DNA of 64,000 nucleotides, taken from contig OZ199839.1 of assembly GCA_964304625.1 (NCBI GenBank), positions 6,076,001 to 6,140,000 of the forward strand. The letters run 5' to 3'. Source of the DNA: Kudoa neothunni. Taxonomy: Eukaryota; Cnidaria. Positions 13,566 to 27,030 of the stretch are shown piece after piece. The stretch's first letter is position 1. Each line of letters opens with the position of its first letter. The notes beneath the pieces are model-generated. The model ran no database searches and was not told the origin of the DNA. It saw nothing but the letters and a program-made list of their open reading frames with translations. Made by a program: the position numbers and the translations under genes.

Positions 13566-14165
13566 CAGAGACCGTAATTTTCGATAATTATTTTTAAAAA
13601 TTTCGACGGTTGTTTTTAAAAAAACTAGCGCATGCGCGACCTAAAATTTTATTATCGAGTTAAATGTCAATGAAATAAACATGAATATAATTTTTCACAA
13701 AATTTTCCCTTAGAATATAATATTTAATGCATCCTCATTCGCTAAAACGCTATATTCACCGTATAAACATTTGAAAAAATTCTTTAACTTTAAGAAACTT
13801 CTTTCTACGACTGTAGGAGATAGAGATGTATGCACCAAATCTTGGCCCACCAAAACAATATGAAATAATTAGATTTGTTTGTTCTCTAAAATTCAGGACC
13901 TATCATTTCTATGCAGTGTGAATTTTAACAACTCTTGTTGTGGAATTGTTCGTTGTTCGACGTTACCAAATTTTGTTATATTATTTAGATCAGGTTCCTC
14001 ATTTGAATCTATTTATTCGGATATTTCATTTTCAATATGTCTGCTTTTACTTTACATAATAAAACGAACAATAATAGATGAATTATCTCAATTGTAGCCG
14101 AAAAATGTAGAAATAATTATAAAAATTCGACGCTTATGGATTTTAATCGAAAATTACGACCTCTA
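13566..14165 (-). mobile_element. hAT-like DNA transposon relic
   Basis: Inverted ends CAGAGACCGTAATTTTCGAT at the left and, on the other strand, TAGAGGTCGTAATTTTCGAT at the right. Flanks ATTTTAGT and ATTATAAT agree at six of eight positions, consistent with a worn 8-base target duplication. Inside, on the minus strand near 13.70-13.83 kb, the frame reads TVVERSFLKLKNFFK and LANEDALNI, resembling the C-terminal dimerisation region of hAT transposases. The element is short and interrupted, so it is a non-autonomous or deleted copy. Confidence 0.55.
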
Positions 14166-17100
14166 ATTATAATTAGGGATCGTAGTTATCGACGTTTGTT
14201 ATGCTTGCCAATTCTAATGAACAAAGTTTTAACGTCGTATACATTATTCTCATTTTATGTGTAAATTGCAGTGGAGTTTTAATATAAAATTGTCACAAAC
14301 TGATCTAATATTTTTGAAGTTAGGACTATTTTATCGTAACATAAAAGGTCACGATATTCGACGCGCATAATAAACGTTGAAAGTTGCATTCACTAATTAT
14401 AATTTATAATATAGCGGATTGAGGTATTTTAACCCAGCGAATCGTTTTAAGGTGATTCAGAACATTAATTTATATCTTATATATATATATAATAATAATA
14501 ATAATTAGTAAATTATTACTATTTTATTCTTGTATTTTTAAAAATTTATTCATTTCATAAAAAAGTTTCTCATTAAATATTTATTTCACTTAAAAAATTT
14601 AATGAATTCAAACAGTCAGTATTGAAGTATAAATTAAGTTCTATAAATAATATTCAAAATCGTGAATAGATAACCACATGTATTTCATAATTTTAGATGG
14701 TGCCTCCTTCGACATGTTCACAACTAGTCTAACTCTAGAATGCATACGTGGTAATATTTAATAATATTATTTTTTTATGTATTTGGCTAGTTATATTTCA
14801 TATTAAGCTAGTGATTATTTTTAGTATAAAACCATATTTTTCTTTTCTAATGTATGATGATAAAATACACAAGAATATCTTAGAAATATAAAAACACAAT
14901 TATGAGGGGATAAATTCTTGTATATGTTTATTTTTATGTAAATGACCATAAATCTAATTCAGATAAATATTGGAGATGTGAATACCCTGCCAATAAAGGA
15001 CGTTATTTCAACGTCACTATCGTCAAATATCTATTAATATAAAAAAAATGATACCATAACCACGTTGTTACATTTTATAATATTAAATCGTGCTGTTATT
15101 AACGCTAACATTAAAAAGTGTGTATTAACTAAATTATATTTAGCTATCGAGATCTACCAAAATGTAATTTAAAATATTTTTAACAACGAAACGCGTACAA
15201 TTTTAGTAAATATCACTTTAAAAAGAAAATATCAAATTAAACCCAGTAAACAGTGATAAACTCTATTGTAAATTTTATCTGGGATCAATAACTAAAAAAT
15301 ATAACTAAATATAATAATAATTTTAAATGATAATGTTATTTTGCTTGGAAACTTATGTTTATTATTATTTTTGCGCATGCTCAGCTACCCGTATTAAATT
15401 GCTCAGCGCAAATCCTATTGCGTGTAAAATGATGAGCCAAGATGGTGTTACGCATTTTCATTAATAAAAACAACTTAATATAAACATATAATTTTTAAAT
15501 TTTACTTATAATAAAGATTACAAAACAAATATCTACCTGTATTGGGATGTCAAACATGTATATATAAAGGTATTCTGAAAATATTCCCAGTATAAAAAAT
15601 TTAAAGATAATAGTCATTAGTTTTTCATAACAGGATTAGATTAGTTGAGAAAAATATTAAATAAACTAAAATATATTTTTTTCTAACTCTAATTACATTG
15701 AGATCATCAAAATGCATGCGAGGCCTTCTGACAATCTTTATAACAATTTATTTCTTCCTTGTTAATCTTGTAAATTTAAAAAATTTTGAATTCTATTTGT
15801 TTATATTATATCTATTTAATACTTATTCCGGATTTTTCAATGTTTATTTTTGATTTTAATGTTTTATAGTTCAAAAGATATTACAAATGGTGGTCGTATA
15901 TTATGAAATTGATTCATAAATTATTTAGCTTCGATATTTTCGAATGGATAAAAATTAAAACTAACAATGATGCTTACTGCATAAAAACAGTTTTAACATT
16001 AACAGATTAGTCATATTCGCGTACGCACATACTCATCCAAACTTTTATATTATGATATTTTTCCATTTAGCTTATAAGCGTAGAGCTTAATTCATGTATT
16101 TATACTGAAATAATTTTGGTTTAGTTTATAAATTTTTTATATAAGAGTTATGTCAGTTTTATGTGTTTCATTTTCTGAAAATACTTTAATCCTCGATCCA
16201 CAACTTGAATTTTACAATCAATCGCTCGTACACACAAAGATTATTTTAAATATTTTCTGGGTTAAAATAAGATCCTTTAAATATGAATAAAATGAAAATA
16301 TTGAATTCTTCAAGAACTTAATTCCCGTCTAAAAACCGTTGTAACCTTTATATAAGAATCAATCGCTGTTTCCTTTACATTTATACATAATATATTTGTT
16401 AATCAACTAAATATGTTTTTTTTATATTATACATGTTTGAAAATGTTAAACCAGCTGATTAATTTTAATCAGCTATGGAATAATAGATCTTTTTGAAGTT
16501 CATAACCCAGAAATGTAGATTCTGTTACAATTCCTTTATTTTTCAAAACCCTTCATTTCTTTTTGACTACCATATTAAGAAAAATAAATGATACAATTTT
16601 ATCTTACGAAAAAGACTTATCATATCTAAAATCGAAGTTAATTTCCAATAGGTTCCTCAAACAAAATGTGTACTTTTGTAATTGACAAGAGCAGCTCATT
16701 GTGAATTAAAGTTAAAAATTATGAATAATGTTTAAATATAACATGAATTTTCCGAAAATATAAAACTTGATTAATTAGTAAAAATGATTTGTTTCTCAGA
16801 TTTTAATTCATGTATACCTTTATTAAGCTAGACAAAAAACATTTTTTTCGTACTCAAATTTTTGATGTTAACCGTAATATAAATAATTTATAATTAATAT
16901 ATCGTCAAGCAACTTTATTAGTTTTAATGAACAAAGTATTTAACTACTTAAGAACGTGTGTATGTATTGCTACAGATAATAAAATCAAATAAATATAAAT
17001 TTGAGTTATAATGAGATTTTCATTGTAAATTTCCAAATCATATAAAAGGAATCGGTTATAACTTGTAACAATCCCAAATAATTTCGATGATCCCGTACCT

Positions 17101-18626
17101 GGGCTAGATGTATGAGCTCAGTCTAAAAAAGTATTGTTTGAAAGTAAAGATCATGGGATGATAGAAGATGACATCAAATGACACTTCTAACGTGTTAAAC
17201 ATTCTACGAATCCATTTTGGATAGTGATATTGAATTTTTAAATACAATAATGGATTTATTGGATACAAGGACAAATAATATATTTCAAATGATTAAAACA
17301 ATTTAAAAACGTAATATTTTAACAAATAATTGGATATTTTACTTGGGTATAAATTTTTTAAAGATGTTCATATATTATATATTCTTCGAGTGTGCATAAA
17401 ATTAAATAAATTGGACTGTTCTGCATTTTAAGTATTTATACTTGTTGAAAGTATAACACCAAATCGGTTACATCCTATTTTAATCCTTATAATTCATTTG
17501 ATGGGGAATAGTCGTATGAATTTGTTTAAATATTATATCGTATAAAAGTTAATAATTCTCATAGCTGGTAAATATAGAATTCGAAATGGGACTTAATAAA
17601 TACAAATAACTAACAAATTATAACATTATTATGAGCAGAGAAATTTTACGTATTAATTTCACATGGTATGGTTTATATCAAATTAAATAATACCATAGGA
17701 AAATATACGAATCGCTCAAATATATATATATATATATATGTTTTTATTGTCTTATTCTTATTGTGAAAATAGAATCGATCGAGCAATTGCGGGTTTGATT
17801 TTATTCTATTATAGTCATGTTGGTTGTTTTTGTTAATTATTTGTTATGAAGCTTCCAATTGATTGAGTATATGTGTATATATTGTATACAATTTTTGTTT
17901 CTTATCATCAGTCGTATATTATTATTAAACATTAAGGCTTTAGATGAAATTAAATTCATTTATATGTTTAAAAATGTAATCCAAAACGTCGAAACATACA
18001 AATACAAATTTTATAAAATTAATTTTTAATTTTAATATTACTGGCATGTAGATTAAATTGGATTTAAATATTAAATCATTTAGCTAAACGATGTCAGGCA
18101 TATACGCAGTGATCGTAAAAACCAGAACAAATACTCCACCAATACAAAGTCAAAAAATTTACATATTTTTAATTGGAGTTTCAATCATTAATGAGGAAAA
18201 TAATTAAAAATAAATTAAACAAGATAATGATGAATTATTATATATTCTAAGCATTTAAAAAACAAATGGCACCACACATTGTTGAGAAAAGATAAGTATG
18301 TTGACGTGTCGACCGCTTTATCTGAATACCTCCATTATGCATTAAAAGAATGGAATTCTATAATGTAAATGTGCTACACACTAAATTATTAAATAACTCC
18401 ATTACAAACCTATAAACAAGACAAAATAAAACATTCTCATACGCGCGCGTAGGTACTAGTCAAGAAGTAAAAAATAAAGGTATACCCAAAGCAATGAATA
18501 ACTACTTAAAATTCGATAAATAACGTCTACATATATATTTGGTTTTTCCGAAAAATTGTCTTTTTTGAAAAATAAAAAACTAATCGAAATAAGTTTAATC
18601 TTGTTATTCTCGCGCGTGCATCATTG
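14166..18626. other. No gene seen; AT-rich intergenic or intronic DNA
   Basis: About 4.5 kb without a supported exon on either strand. Near 14177 GGATCGTAGTTATCGACG begins, and near 14352 the other strand reads GGTCACGATATTCGACG, a possible 175-base inverted-repeat element. A related string, GGATCGCAGTTATCGACG, occurs at about 61547. There is a short TA run near 17725. If the two module arrays are one gene, this is intron. Confidence 0.45.
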
Positions 18627-18634
18627 ATTTAGAT

Positions 18635-18828
18635 CAGGAGTTCCCAACTGGGGGTTCCCGCGCCTTAGGGGGAGCGAACTTTGGTTTCGGGTGGTGCGAG
18701 ATCAGATCATAATTGAAAATAATTTTTGATAAATTTTGAGTCAGTTACACCTTGTCGTATGCAAGGGGGTGCGAATTCTGTTTGTCAAAAAATGGTGGTG
18801 TGAGTCCAGTTTTAGTTGGGATGCGCTG
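18635..18828. mobile_element. hAT-type MITE, 194 bp, with 8-base target duplication
   Basis: Identical 8-mers ATTTAGAT flank it at 18627-18634 and 18829-18836. The ends are inverted: CAGGAGTTCCCAACTG at the left and CAGCGCATCCCAACTA on the other strand at the right. Its interior is noticeably richer in G and C than the surroundings. CAG ends and an 8-base duplication are the hAT signature; it has no coding capacity. Confidence 0.85.
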
Positions 18829-18846
18829 ATTTAGATAGAGACACTA

Positions 18847-19521
18847 AAATAGGCAACCGATAATACGCACATTCATCGAAACTTCCGATTCAAATTTTAT
18901 ATTAGCTGATACATTTTATAATATTTTTATGATTCCCGAAATTAAATATCTTTAAAATATCTTTGAATTAAACTAATTAATTATACGTAAGTTATATCAC
19001 GTGGCGAATAAATAGTACATCTTTTTCGGCCAAACTACTTAGATTAGATTCTCGTTAAATGGAAAGGGGGTAAAATTTAAATTCTTAAAGTTGTATATTT
19101 ACAATATTTATCAAAAATAATCATTTCTGTGTAAAAGAAAATCGAATAAATTCTATTTGTAGACAATGTTAGCTGCCAATTAAAAAATAATGTTAGAGAT
19201 ACACTCTACAAAAATTTTGAGTGAAAATTGAAAAAAATTCCATATAGCACTAAAAATAAAAAATAAATATAATAGTATTTATAATTTTATAATACCAACC
19301 TTTCATTATATTTTATCCCAACGTAAAAGAATATAAATATTTTATCATTAACGAGAATGTTAACAAAAATTAAAAATTATTTTGGTAATAGAGGTGCTTA
19401 CACCCCCATTACCAAGAATAAAACTGCGAACGTATTTAAAGTGCGTATTTTCGGTGGATACGTTATGTACGCAGCTTTTTTAGTGGTCCGAATGGGATTA
19501 CGTATTATCGATTACCTATTG
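18847..19521. mobile_element. TA-flanked MITE family 1, copy A (675 bp)
   Basis: Ends GGCAACCGATAATACGCA and, on the other strand, GGTAATCGATAATACGTA, next to TA dinucleotides (18845-18846, 19522-19523). A second copy lies at 43640-44393; the two share recognisable sequence over most of their length, including a block that reads TTTTATCCCAACGTAAAAG here. TA duplication and CAGT-like ends point to the Tc1/mariner-pogo group. A 62-codon frame at 19357-19545 overlaps it but has no known counterpart. Confidence 0.8.
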
Positions 19522-19724
19522 TATCTAGTTATGATAGGTTTGTGAGGGTTTATGTAATAGTTATGCGAGCTTGATTTCTTAAATGTCACAATAGGCAATT
19601 ATTCACAAAATTAATAATTTTGAACTAGAAAATGTGAAAAAGCAGCCAAAAATAACTTTAAACATGTACCTGAGAAGTTTACTCTAATATATGAGCATCA
19701 ACTAGATATTAAAGAATACCAAGT

Positions 19725-20642
19725 TTGATGAATGCGCATATATGTTGGTAAATAATTGTAGGTTGGTTGCATACTTTATTTTTTATTATTCTATATTTTT
19801 TTTATATTTTTAACGAATATTTTACTATATATACATATATAAACTTATGCTTGTTAATACAATGTGAAAACATTAGTTTAAGGTACAGTAGTGCTAGATC
19901 CAGCGTAATCGTCGCAAACATACAACAGATTTATGCGACCCTAACACCACTGCGCCATTTTTGAATGATGTATACTAGATTCTAAAAAATGGACTATTAT
20001 TATTAATTTTTTTATAATTTCTTCCATATTTGGACATTGTGAGTTGTACTAATAATGATGGTAAAATGATAAAGTATCAATGAGAAGTATTTCCCCAGAA
20101 TTTCCTCATTAATTAAAATATGTCATATTCCAACAACTCAATATTGAGTAATGATTGTTAAGACTCAATAAAACTTAAAAGTGGGTGTTATGTGAAAAAC
20201 TGATATGTGAACGTTGTTGAATTGAGTCATTTAAGTGGATAAATTGATCTTTTGTGGTCACTTCTAGTTTGTGATTAATCAATCCAATAAATTCCATCTC
20301 TATATTTCCTACTTCAGAAATGATTTAAGGGAGTTTGTCTCTATCCAAAATTTATTCGTTCATCTTGAACATAAAATATTATATTATCTATGCAACGCTG
20401 TTTCTATTATTCAAACATAAACTTAAATTGAATAAATAACGAACGTATATATGTATCAAAAAAATGTATTTTCCATTTTAACCAGGCATTATTTCAAATT
20501 TCAAGGAATTTTTATCCGAAAATCCCAGCAAAAAGCTGTTTTGGTTAAACGAACTTTTATTATTTAGAAGCTACATTATTTTCAAATAATTTTTAAAAAA
20601 TCATACGGATAGAGCGATTTTCGGATAAACGAATTTCGACTT
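19725..20642. mobile_element. Tigger-type MITE, copy 1, left end missing
   Basis: Matches the 56759-57946 element from the region reading TTGTAGGTT onward to the right terminus, where TTTTCGGATAAACGAATTTC ends next to TA (20643-20644). The left terminal repeat is not found, so about the first 100 bases are lost. It lacks the 126-base insert carried by the other copy and so shows the empty site. Confidence 0.75.
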
Positions 20643-20644
20643 TA

Positions 20645-21228
20645 TGTGAAATGATGTATTTTAGGATTCAACATTGGTGTAACCCTCTAATTACGTCCGC
20701 CAAAACTTCCTACGGAAACCATAATTATTTAAATATTATATTCGATTTAATATATTTATCCTCTAACGAACTTAGGATCTGGGGGACACCAAAGTGATTC
20801 TCAGTTGATTGAAATATATTGCGTATTCTGCCGAAACCCTTGAAACTCACATTATTCCCTTTAATTTAAGATATTTTTAACTTAATTAACATAAGTCAAT
20901 CAAGAATATTTAAGGGAAGAAATATAATTTTTAGCTCTAACTAGCTTGGGATCTTTTGATATTTGGTTTTAATTTTAAGATAGTTAATAAAACGAATATT
21001 TCAAAAATACCGCGAAAATATTAAGAAATTTCTTCCTGCCGAATTCTGACGTATAATTAAAAAAATTTTCTGACCTGTGTACATTAAGATTTCACATGTC
21101 GAATGATATCCTACAAAATAAATCTAACCTCAAATCCCACTTTGAGTCTATCAAAATAATTTAAATTAATATTATAATGAATATAACTCTAATTAATTCA
21201 AATATGTATTAATTTAGTGAAATTTAAA
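20645..21228. other. No gene seen
   Basis: AT-rich sequence between a MITE and the last exon of the module array. Nothing supported. Confidence 0.5.
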
Positions 21229-24200
21229 TCATACAAAATTTGATTCAGGGTAATAATCCAACAAAAACCTCGTTTGTCCATTATACCATAAAGACATTCG
21301 GTATTCGCTTCCTGGTTCTGGTTTCAGAGCTTTAACATTTACATGATTCACCTTGACATCTTTAAGGTTCGATGCGACTTCAGTAAATGCATCATTTTTT
21401 TTAATGAACCACTTGTTTTTCATGGATTTGTGATTTCTACCCAAAAATAAATGTTTATAATAAATGTATCCGTCTGAGTTTTGTATTTTAAAGTTGTGTG
21501 CGTTGTCAACTAAATATGAACAAAATTTTAACTTTAATTTGCAAATGAATTTACATAATAAATTCATTGGGTTCTGTCCATCATAGTCCAGACTCATAAT
21601 TATGTCGTTATATTTTTGATTTCTATTGTAATATCCAGGAAAATCCATTCTACCGCAATTTCGTTTAAAACATTGGTGATTCATAACGCCTACTCTTTGG
21701 ACAAGGTAGCCAGGCGTGTTTAATTCCGTATAATAACAACATTTAAAAGTATATATATCAGAATTTCGGTCAAATAATGCCAACGAGCGTTCGGTCCAAT
21801 CATTTTCCCATGTTAGCGACAACGGCGCTAAATTAAAGTAGTTATTTGTATAATTTACGAATTTAATAGTTACTTGAATGAATACTCAATTTTTCTTTCT
21901 CATTATTGGCTGTAAAAGTGACTTTTAAAGTCTGATAAATATACAAGTCAATGCTAAACTTGTTGCATGGTTGCGATTCACTAAAAATTATATCCAATCT
22001 ATCCATAATTCATTAAAAATTCACCTTAACCCTTTATTCGATGACACTTCGATTTTGCATGACATGTTTGGGTTTTTCTGATATTTGTTACGAATATATA
22101 TTTTATTTTTGTGGTAGCGTAATCCAACTATCATTTTATCTTTATCTATATAATCGAATGTTTTAATATCCAAATAATATTAAAAACTTTAATAAACTAA
22201 AAGTGGCGAACAATTAAAATTAATCTCGTACTTAAATAATCATATATATTCATAGTAATTATAATTTCTATAGTTTATTACCTAATATATTTAATAATAA
22301 ATATGATAATTTATTGAAGTTTATTGTTATGAAATATTTTAATTTCTTACATATTGAGAACGATTTCTTGAACAACAAATTCATTCCGATGCGTACTGAA
22401 ACAAGATTTTCCTCATATAAAGATGTTTTGACATTTAATGCGACGTTGCATTTTTGTACATACGCTAACTTTAATTTCGATTTTTCGTCAAATTTTTTAT
22501 GCGACCTAATACTAATTTCACAGTATTCTTGTGTTTCAATCCTATTCACAGGTGAGATTTGATGGTTATTATCGGTCATTTTTATATTATAATCAACCTC
22601 GTAATTAGCTAAAATTAAAAGTTAAAATTGAAATAATATTTATTATTTCATACGTATATGTAGTAATTTGTTTAACTTTTGATTATTATTAAATATTATC
22701 TCCAAATAAACTGTTTTTGCTGGCACAAACCCAACATCTAACGAATAGATTTCGTTTTTGAATGTGAATTTATTCAGACAATCATTTTTACAATCGTAGC
22801 ATATGTATGACGATTTCTTCGAGCCTCCATCCATTTGATACAATACTACACTATTAATCGATTCTTTTTCTATAGTTGATTGGATTCGGAGAACGAAATT
22901 GTTGTCAGAAGACTTCTGGATGTTGGCATTCAATGATTCATCATCTAATATTTTTATTAAAAATTTTAATGAATCTTGTAAATAAAATGAGTGATTCAAC
23001 TACCGTATAGTAATTCAATGTAGAAAGTACTGTTAAAACCTGCCAATTGTATATAAAGTCCTAAGGCATCAGTTGAAAGAGGCGAAATGGAAGTATCGCA
23101 TTTTAATGGTTGGACATCGGTAATCATATTATTCCAATTATTATATTCTATTTGTAATAATTCTCCGTCGTCAATAAATTTAGTGTAACAATATTCTTCA
23201 ACAAATTCACTTTTAATTTTGAAACTACTTTGATTTCTTTTTAGCTTAAAATTATATTGTTCGTAAAGATTTTTAACCGTATGCAAGTAATTCAATTGGG
23301 GAATATATATGTGCAACGATAATGGCTTGACTACCGAAAGATCAATTACATAGTTGCTACATACTTTGTAACCATCATGCGACAACGGCCCATATGAGTC
23401 ATAGGTTCCAGAATTGCGATAACCGTCCATAAATGTGTCAACTCTAACCAATGTATATAAACAACTCAATTGGTAATCTTCCGGTATATTGGACCAAACG
23501 GTCATTTTATTATCTTCAAATGAATAATGAATTTTAATCAGTGACGGGTTCCATGGCAGATATTTTTCCCAATACGCGGTATTATGGGACAAAAATATTT
23601 TATATGATTTTAGTAGTTTTTTTTCAAAGATGATGATATTATCGGTAATATATCCAACACAGCCGGTTTTGATATCTTTTTTACATACATATCTCTTCTC
23701 CAAACTATCCCCAGATAGTTCATCTAACACATATTCCACGTCTTCAATAGATACATCACTGTTTAATATAATTTTGAACCGATCTAATTCATCATTCATT
23801 TTGAAAAATGGTGTTTCATTTTCTACATAATAAAATTATATATTGTGAGTAAAAAACTAGCTAATTATACTGAATTGTACTGAACGAATTATTCTTGTTT
23901 TGCTTTGGCTATCAGTTAAGGCTAAATTCAAGAAACCTCCCTTTGGTTTTCCACATTTAAATTTTATTTTATTTTCGTCAGATTCTTTTTGGCATATGCT
24001 TTCCTCAGAAAACAACGAAACTCCTTCTGGATCAATATAATAATGCTCAATCACGTATAGATTGTTATGATCAATATTTAAACCAGTTAAATTAATTTCA
24101 AATTCGTCATTGGGCTTTGTATTTAACATATATGGCATATCTCTGAAATTATTTTCTAAATAATTTTATTCATTTTATTTAAAATATAATTATTACTTCT

Positions 24201-24902
24201 AATAAAGAAGTCAATCGGATTAGCAACATCTTTAATTTGGAGGGTTAAATCGACACTAATGGCATTCGATGGGATTTGATACGATGGTTCATCACAATAA
24301 TTATAAATTGATTCGGATTTGGTTTCACTGCCAGATCCCGAATCAATTGATTTGATTAAAATGTAGCAAACATATTTTTTATGATTAAATATAGGACTTT
24401 GGAATATAATTTTGGATTCTTCATTTATTGTATAATCAACAATATTATTTTCGGTATCTAAACATTTTCATTATAATTTCACTAAGGGAATATTAAATAA
24501 TAGAATGTACTTCTGTAAATTTTCAATGCTTCCTTTTGTTGGCATATATCTGATTTAACAAAAAATAAATAGGAACGTAAACGGTTAATGTCATAAATTG
24601 ACATGCTACAAATGTTATCGATGTCACATTTTATTAAACTTTTCCTAGACAGTCGAACGGTAGACCCTTCATTTGAATCTACTAATTTCCAATCAATCTC
24701 TACATATTTTGTTGGTTCTAAAACTTTTAGCCAAACGTCCAACACATTCAAATTAGATTTATACGCATATTCAATATGACAATCCGAAGTGTGTGCTTCT
24801 ACAAAAATGTTACGCCATTGTTTAAATAATTTTTAATTTAGAGATTAAATTACTTCCAATAATAAAATTCATAAAACTTATCACTAGGATAAGTACCATC
24901 AT
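21229..24902 (-). CDS. Secreted or ectodomain protein: signal peptide plus cysteine-pair module array
   Basis: Unknown extracellular protein. Exon 1 (24902-24854) encodes MMVLILVISFMNFIIG, a signal peptide, and is followed by a 55-nt intron. Further exons read leftwards at 24798-~24510, ~24460-24200, ~24155-23870, ~23830-23025, ~22970-22660, ~22610-22280, two between 22.15 and 21.87 kb, and ~21820-21229. Eight joins are phase 1 (IYR|NTENN, FIR|KNNFR, LLY|DDESL and others); one inside a module is phase 2. Modules carry cysteine pairs such as YICYDCKNDCL and LIKCDIDNICS and recall those of the receptor array. The last exon (about 197 residues) is cysteine-rich (CCYYTEL, MNHQCFKRNCG) and runs into TGA. 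A donor-like GTATGA straddles that stop in phase 0, and an acceptor at 12919-12921 is also phase 0, so these exons may be the 5' half of the receptor gene. No membrane helix was seen. No known domain recognised. Confidence 0.65.
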
Positions 24903-27000
24903 TATTTTACTTTGTAATAACGAAAGTATTAATAAAATAATATTCCAATTCTATGCTATTTAAACGATTGACGAATAATTTTATATTAAATACGAAAGTT
25001 TAATACATGTTATTAATAATAACCGATTGTAATCGATAATATTGTTAAATCATATATATTTAAATAAGTGCGATCTGAAAACCTCTGAAATCTTTATTAG
25101 CAATTAGTATTGAGAATGTGTATTGTGTCTTATAATCAATTTTTGAATAATAATGAGAGTATATCGTGTATTTTGTTTCATTAATTCAATAAGGCACTAA
25201 ATCAATGCATATCAACGGGTGGTGTAAGCTCTACTGACAGAGACCTTATTTTATTGGGATGTAGAAATATTTAAAGGTAAACACGGGAAGTGCTGATAGG
25301 ATGCAGATTACTGAAAACAGATAAAAACTTTTACAACAATTATTTTAAAATGTTGCTCTAATCTCACCTTGAATGATTTTGTAGTAGTTTTAATTTTATT
25401 TTTATTAAAAATTATATCAATTATGTCTCGATTCACTCTCTTTTTATTCTCAATTTGGAATTAACAATATAACCTTTAACATTTTATAACAAGGTTGTCC
25501 TAAATTTTTCAATATGTAAAAAAATATTTTTATTGGCGCTTAATGGTATTGATATTATATTGTAGAAAATTCCATCTTTTATAACGTAATTGGAGAAATT
25601 AATCTCTTTTAATGCAATAATAAATAGATAAAATTGTATTTTACATAAACAAATATTTCCCTACAATACAATAGGTTATCACTAGATCGCAATCCTTTTA
25701 GGACTTGAATAATTTACGAACTCGACATCACACACTTCAAATTCGTAATTTTAATGGATGCGTGCGAAATAAATCAAAGTTTAAACCATATTTTCTAAGG
25801 TTTATTAAAGGAATAATCTGTTGTTGTTGCTAATATCATTTTCATTTTTTATTACTTAATAGACTTATAATACTAAAGTTGAATTTTCGATAGTTCTACA
25901 AGAATCCACAATTTATTAACTTAATTACACGAATCGGATTTTACTTTTCTACATATAAAACAAATGAAACATTATAAAATATTCAATGCAATTAAAATAA
26001 ATATTTCTTAATATTTACGTATAAAATATTGGTAATGGGGGAATATCCAGTTTCAAATATTCGGTATCTTCCCGTTCTCCCGCATCCCCGATTTTCTATA
26101 ATACAATTTAACACATTATTAAAATATTAAGTGCTCATAAATCAGACAAATTTTTATTCTAAAGAGTTGCAAAAAATCGCACTTCGGCACAATCGACATG
26201 GCGCTGCTTACCGCGCATACCTATTCATTACCTTTTTCAGCCTAATTTGCCATAAATAATTAATGCAATTTGTATTTTTAAGATTTATAATATTATAAAA
26301 TATGTTCTTGTGAATTATTAATTAAATTGATCTCACAGAATACACTCCAGTTGTTTATTATGCATTTTTAACTTTAAATTTTCATTAATTACGTTATTAA
26401 CTACAAATAATTACCTAATAAATTATTTTTTAGTTTATATATTTTTTTGATGTAGTAATTCTGAATATATAATGGTATACCTAAAGAATCACATTAAACA
26501 ATTTAAAACATTATTATATTCCCCAAAAATATAATTGTTAATTTGTTAAAGATTCATAATTAGGTTAACACTTAGTTTAAAATAGATTATTTAACATTTA
26601 TTCAAACAAATATACTGACCTTGTTTGAGGAACGATCGGTGATAATTGTACCTTAATAAAGTTATTGTAAAAAATTACGATTATCATTTCTGAGAAACGA
26701 TTATAAGATTCAATTTTAATTTATATTTCTACAATAATATCATCCTAATTTAAATTGAATCTAAAAATTATTTTTTCATAAATAGAACCTAAGCGGTATG
26801 TCATAAAGATATTTTCTAAATTATTAACATTCAGTAAAAATATGCAAGAAATTTCAAATATATATATTTGCAACTAGAATTTTAATTTGATAATTAATAC
26901 TATTATGGTAAAATCTTATGTTTGTATTATTTGTTGCGACAAATAACATTGTATAAATGATTAAGGGAATTAAAACACAAATATTTTGTTTCACTAACTA
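24903..27000. other. No gene seen upstream of the module-array gene
   Basis: AT-rich sequence that should contain the promoter of the minus-strand gene starting at 24902. I see no convincing core promoter, exon or repeat pair. Confidence 0.45.
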
Positions 27001-27030
27001 TTTATTAATTGGAAATAGTAGCGATTGCTC

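Noticed and set aside
13879-14097. 72-codon plus-strand protein gene
   Set aside because: It lies within the hAT relic on the opposite strand and has no known match or splice partners.
19357-19545. 62-codon plus-strand protein
   Set aside because: It overlaps a MITE whose other copy does not preserve the frame.
22314-22562. 82-codon plus-strand frame
   Set aside because: Antisense shadow of a module-array exon.
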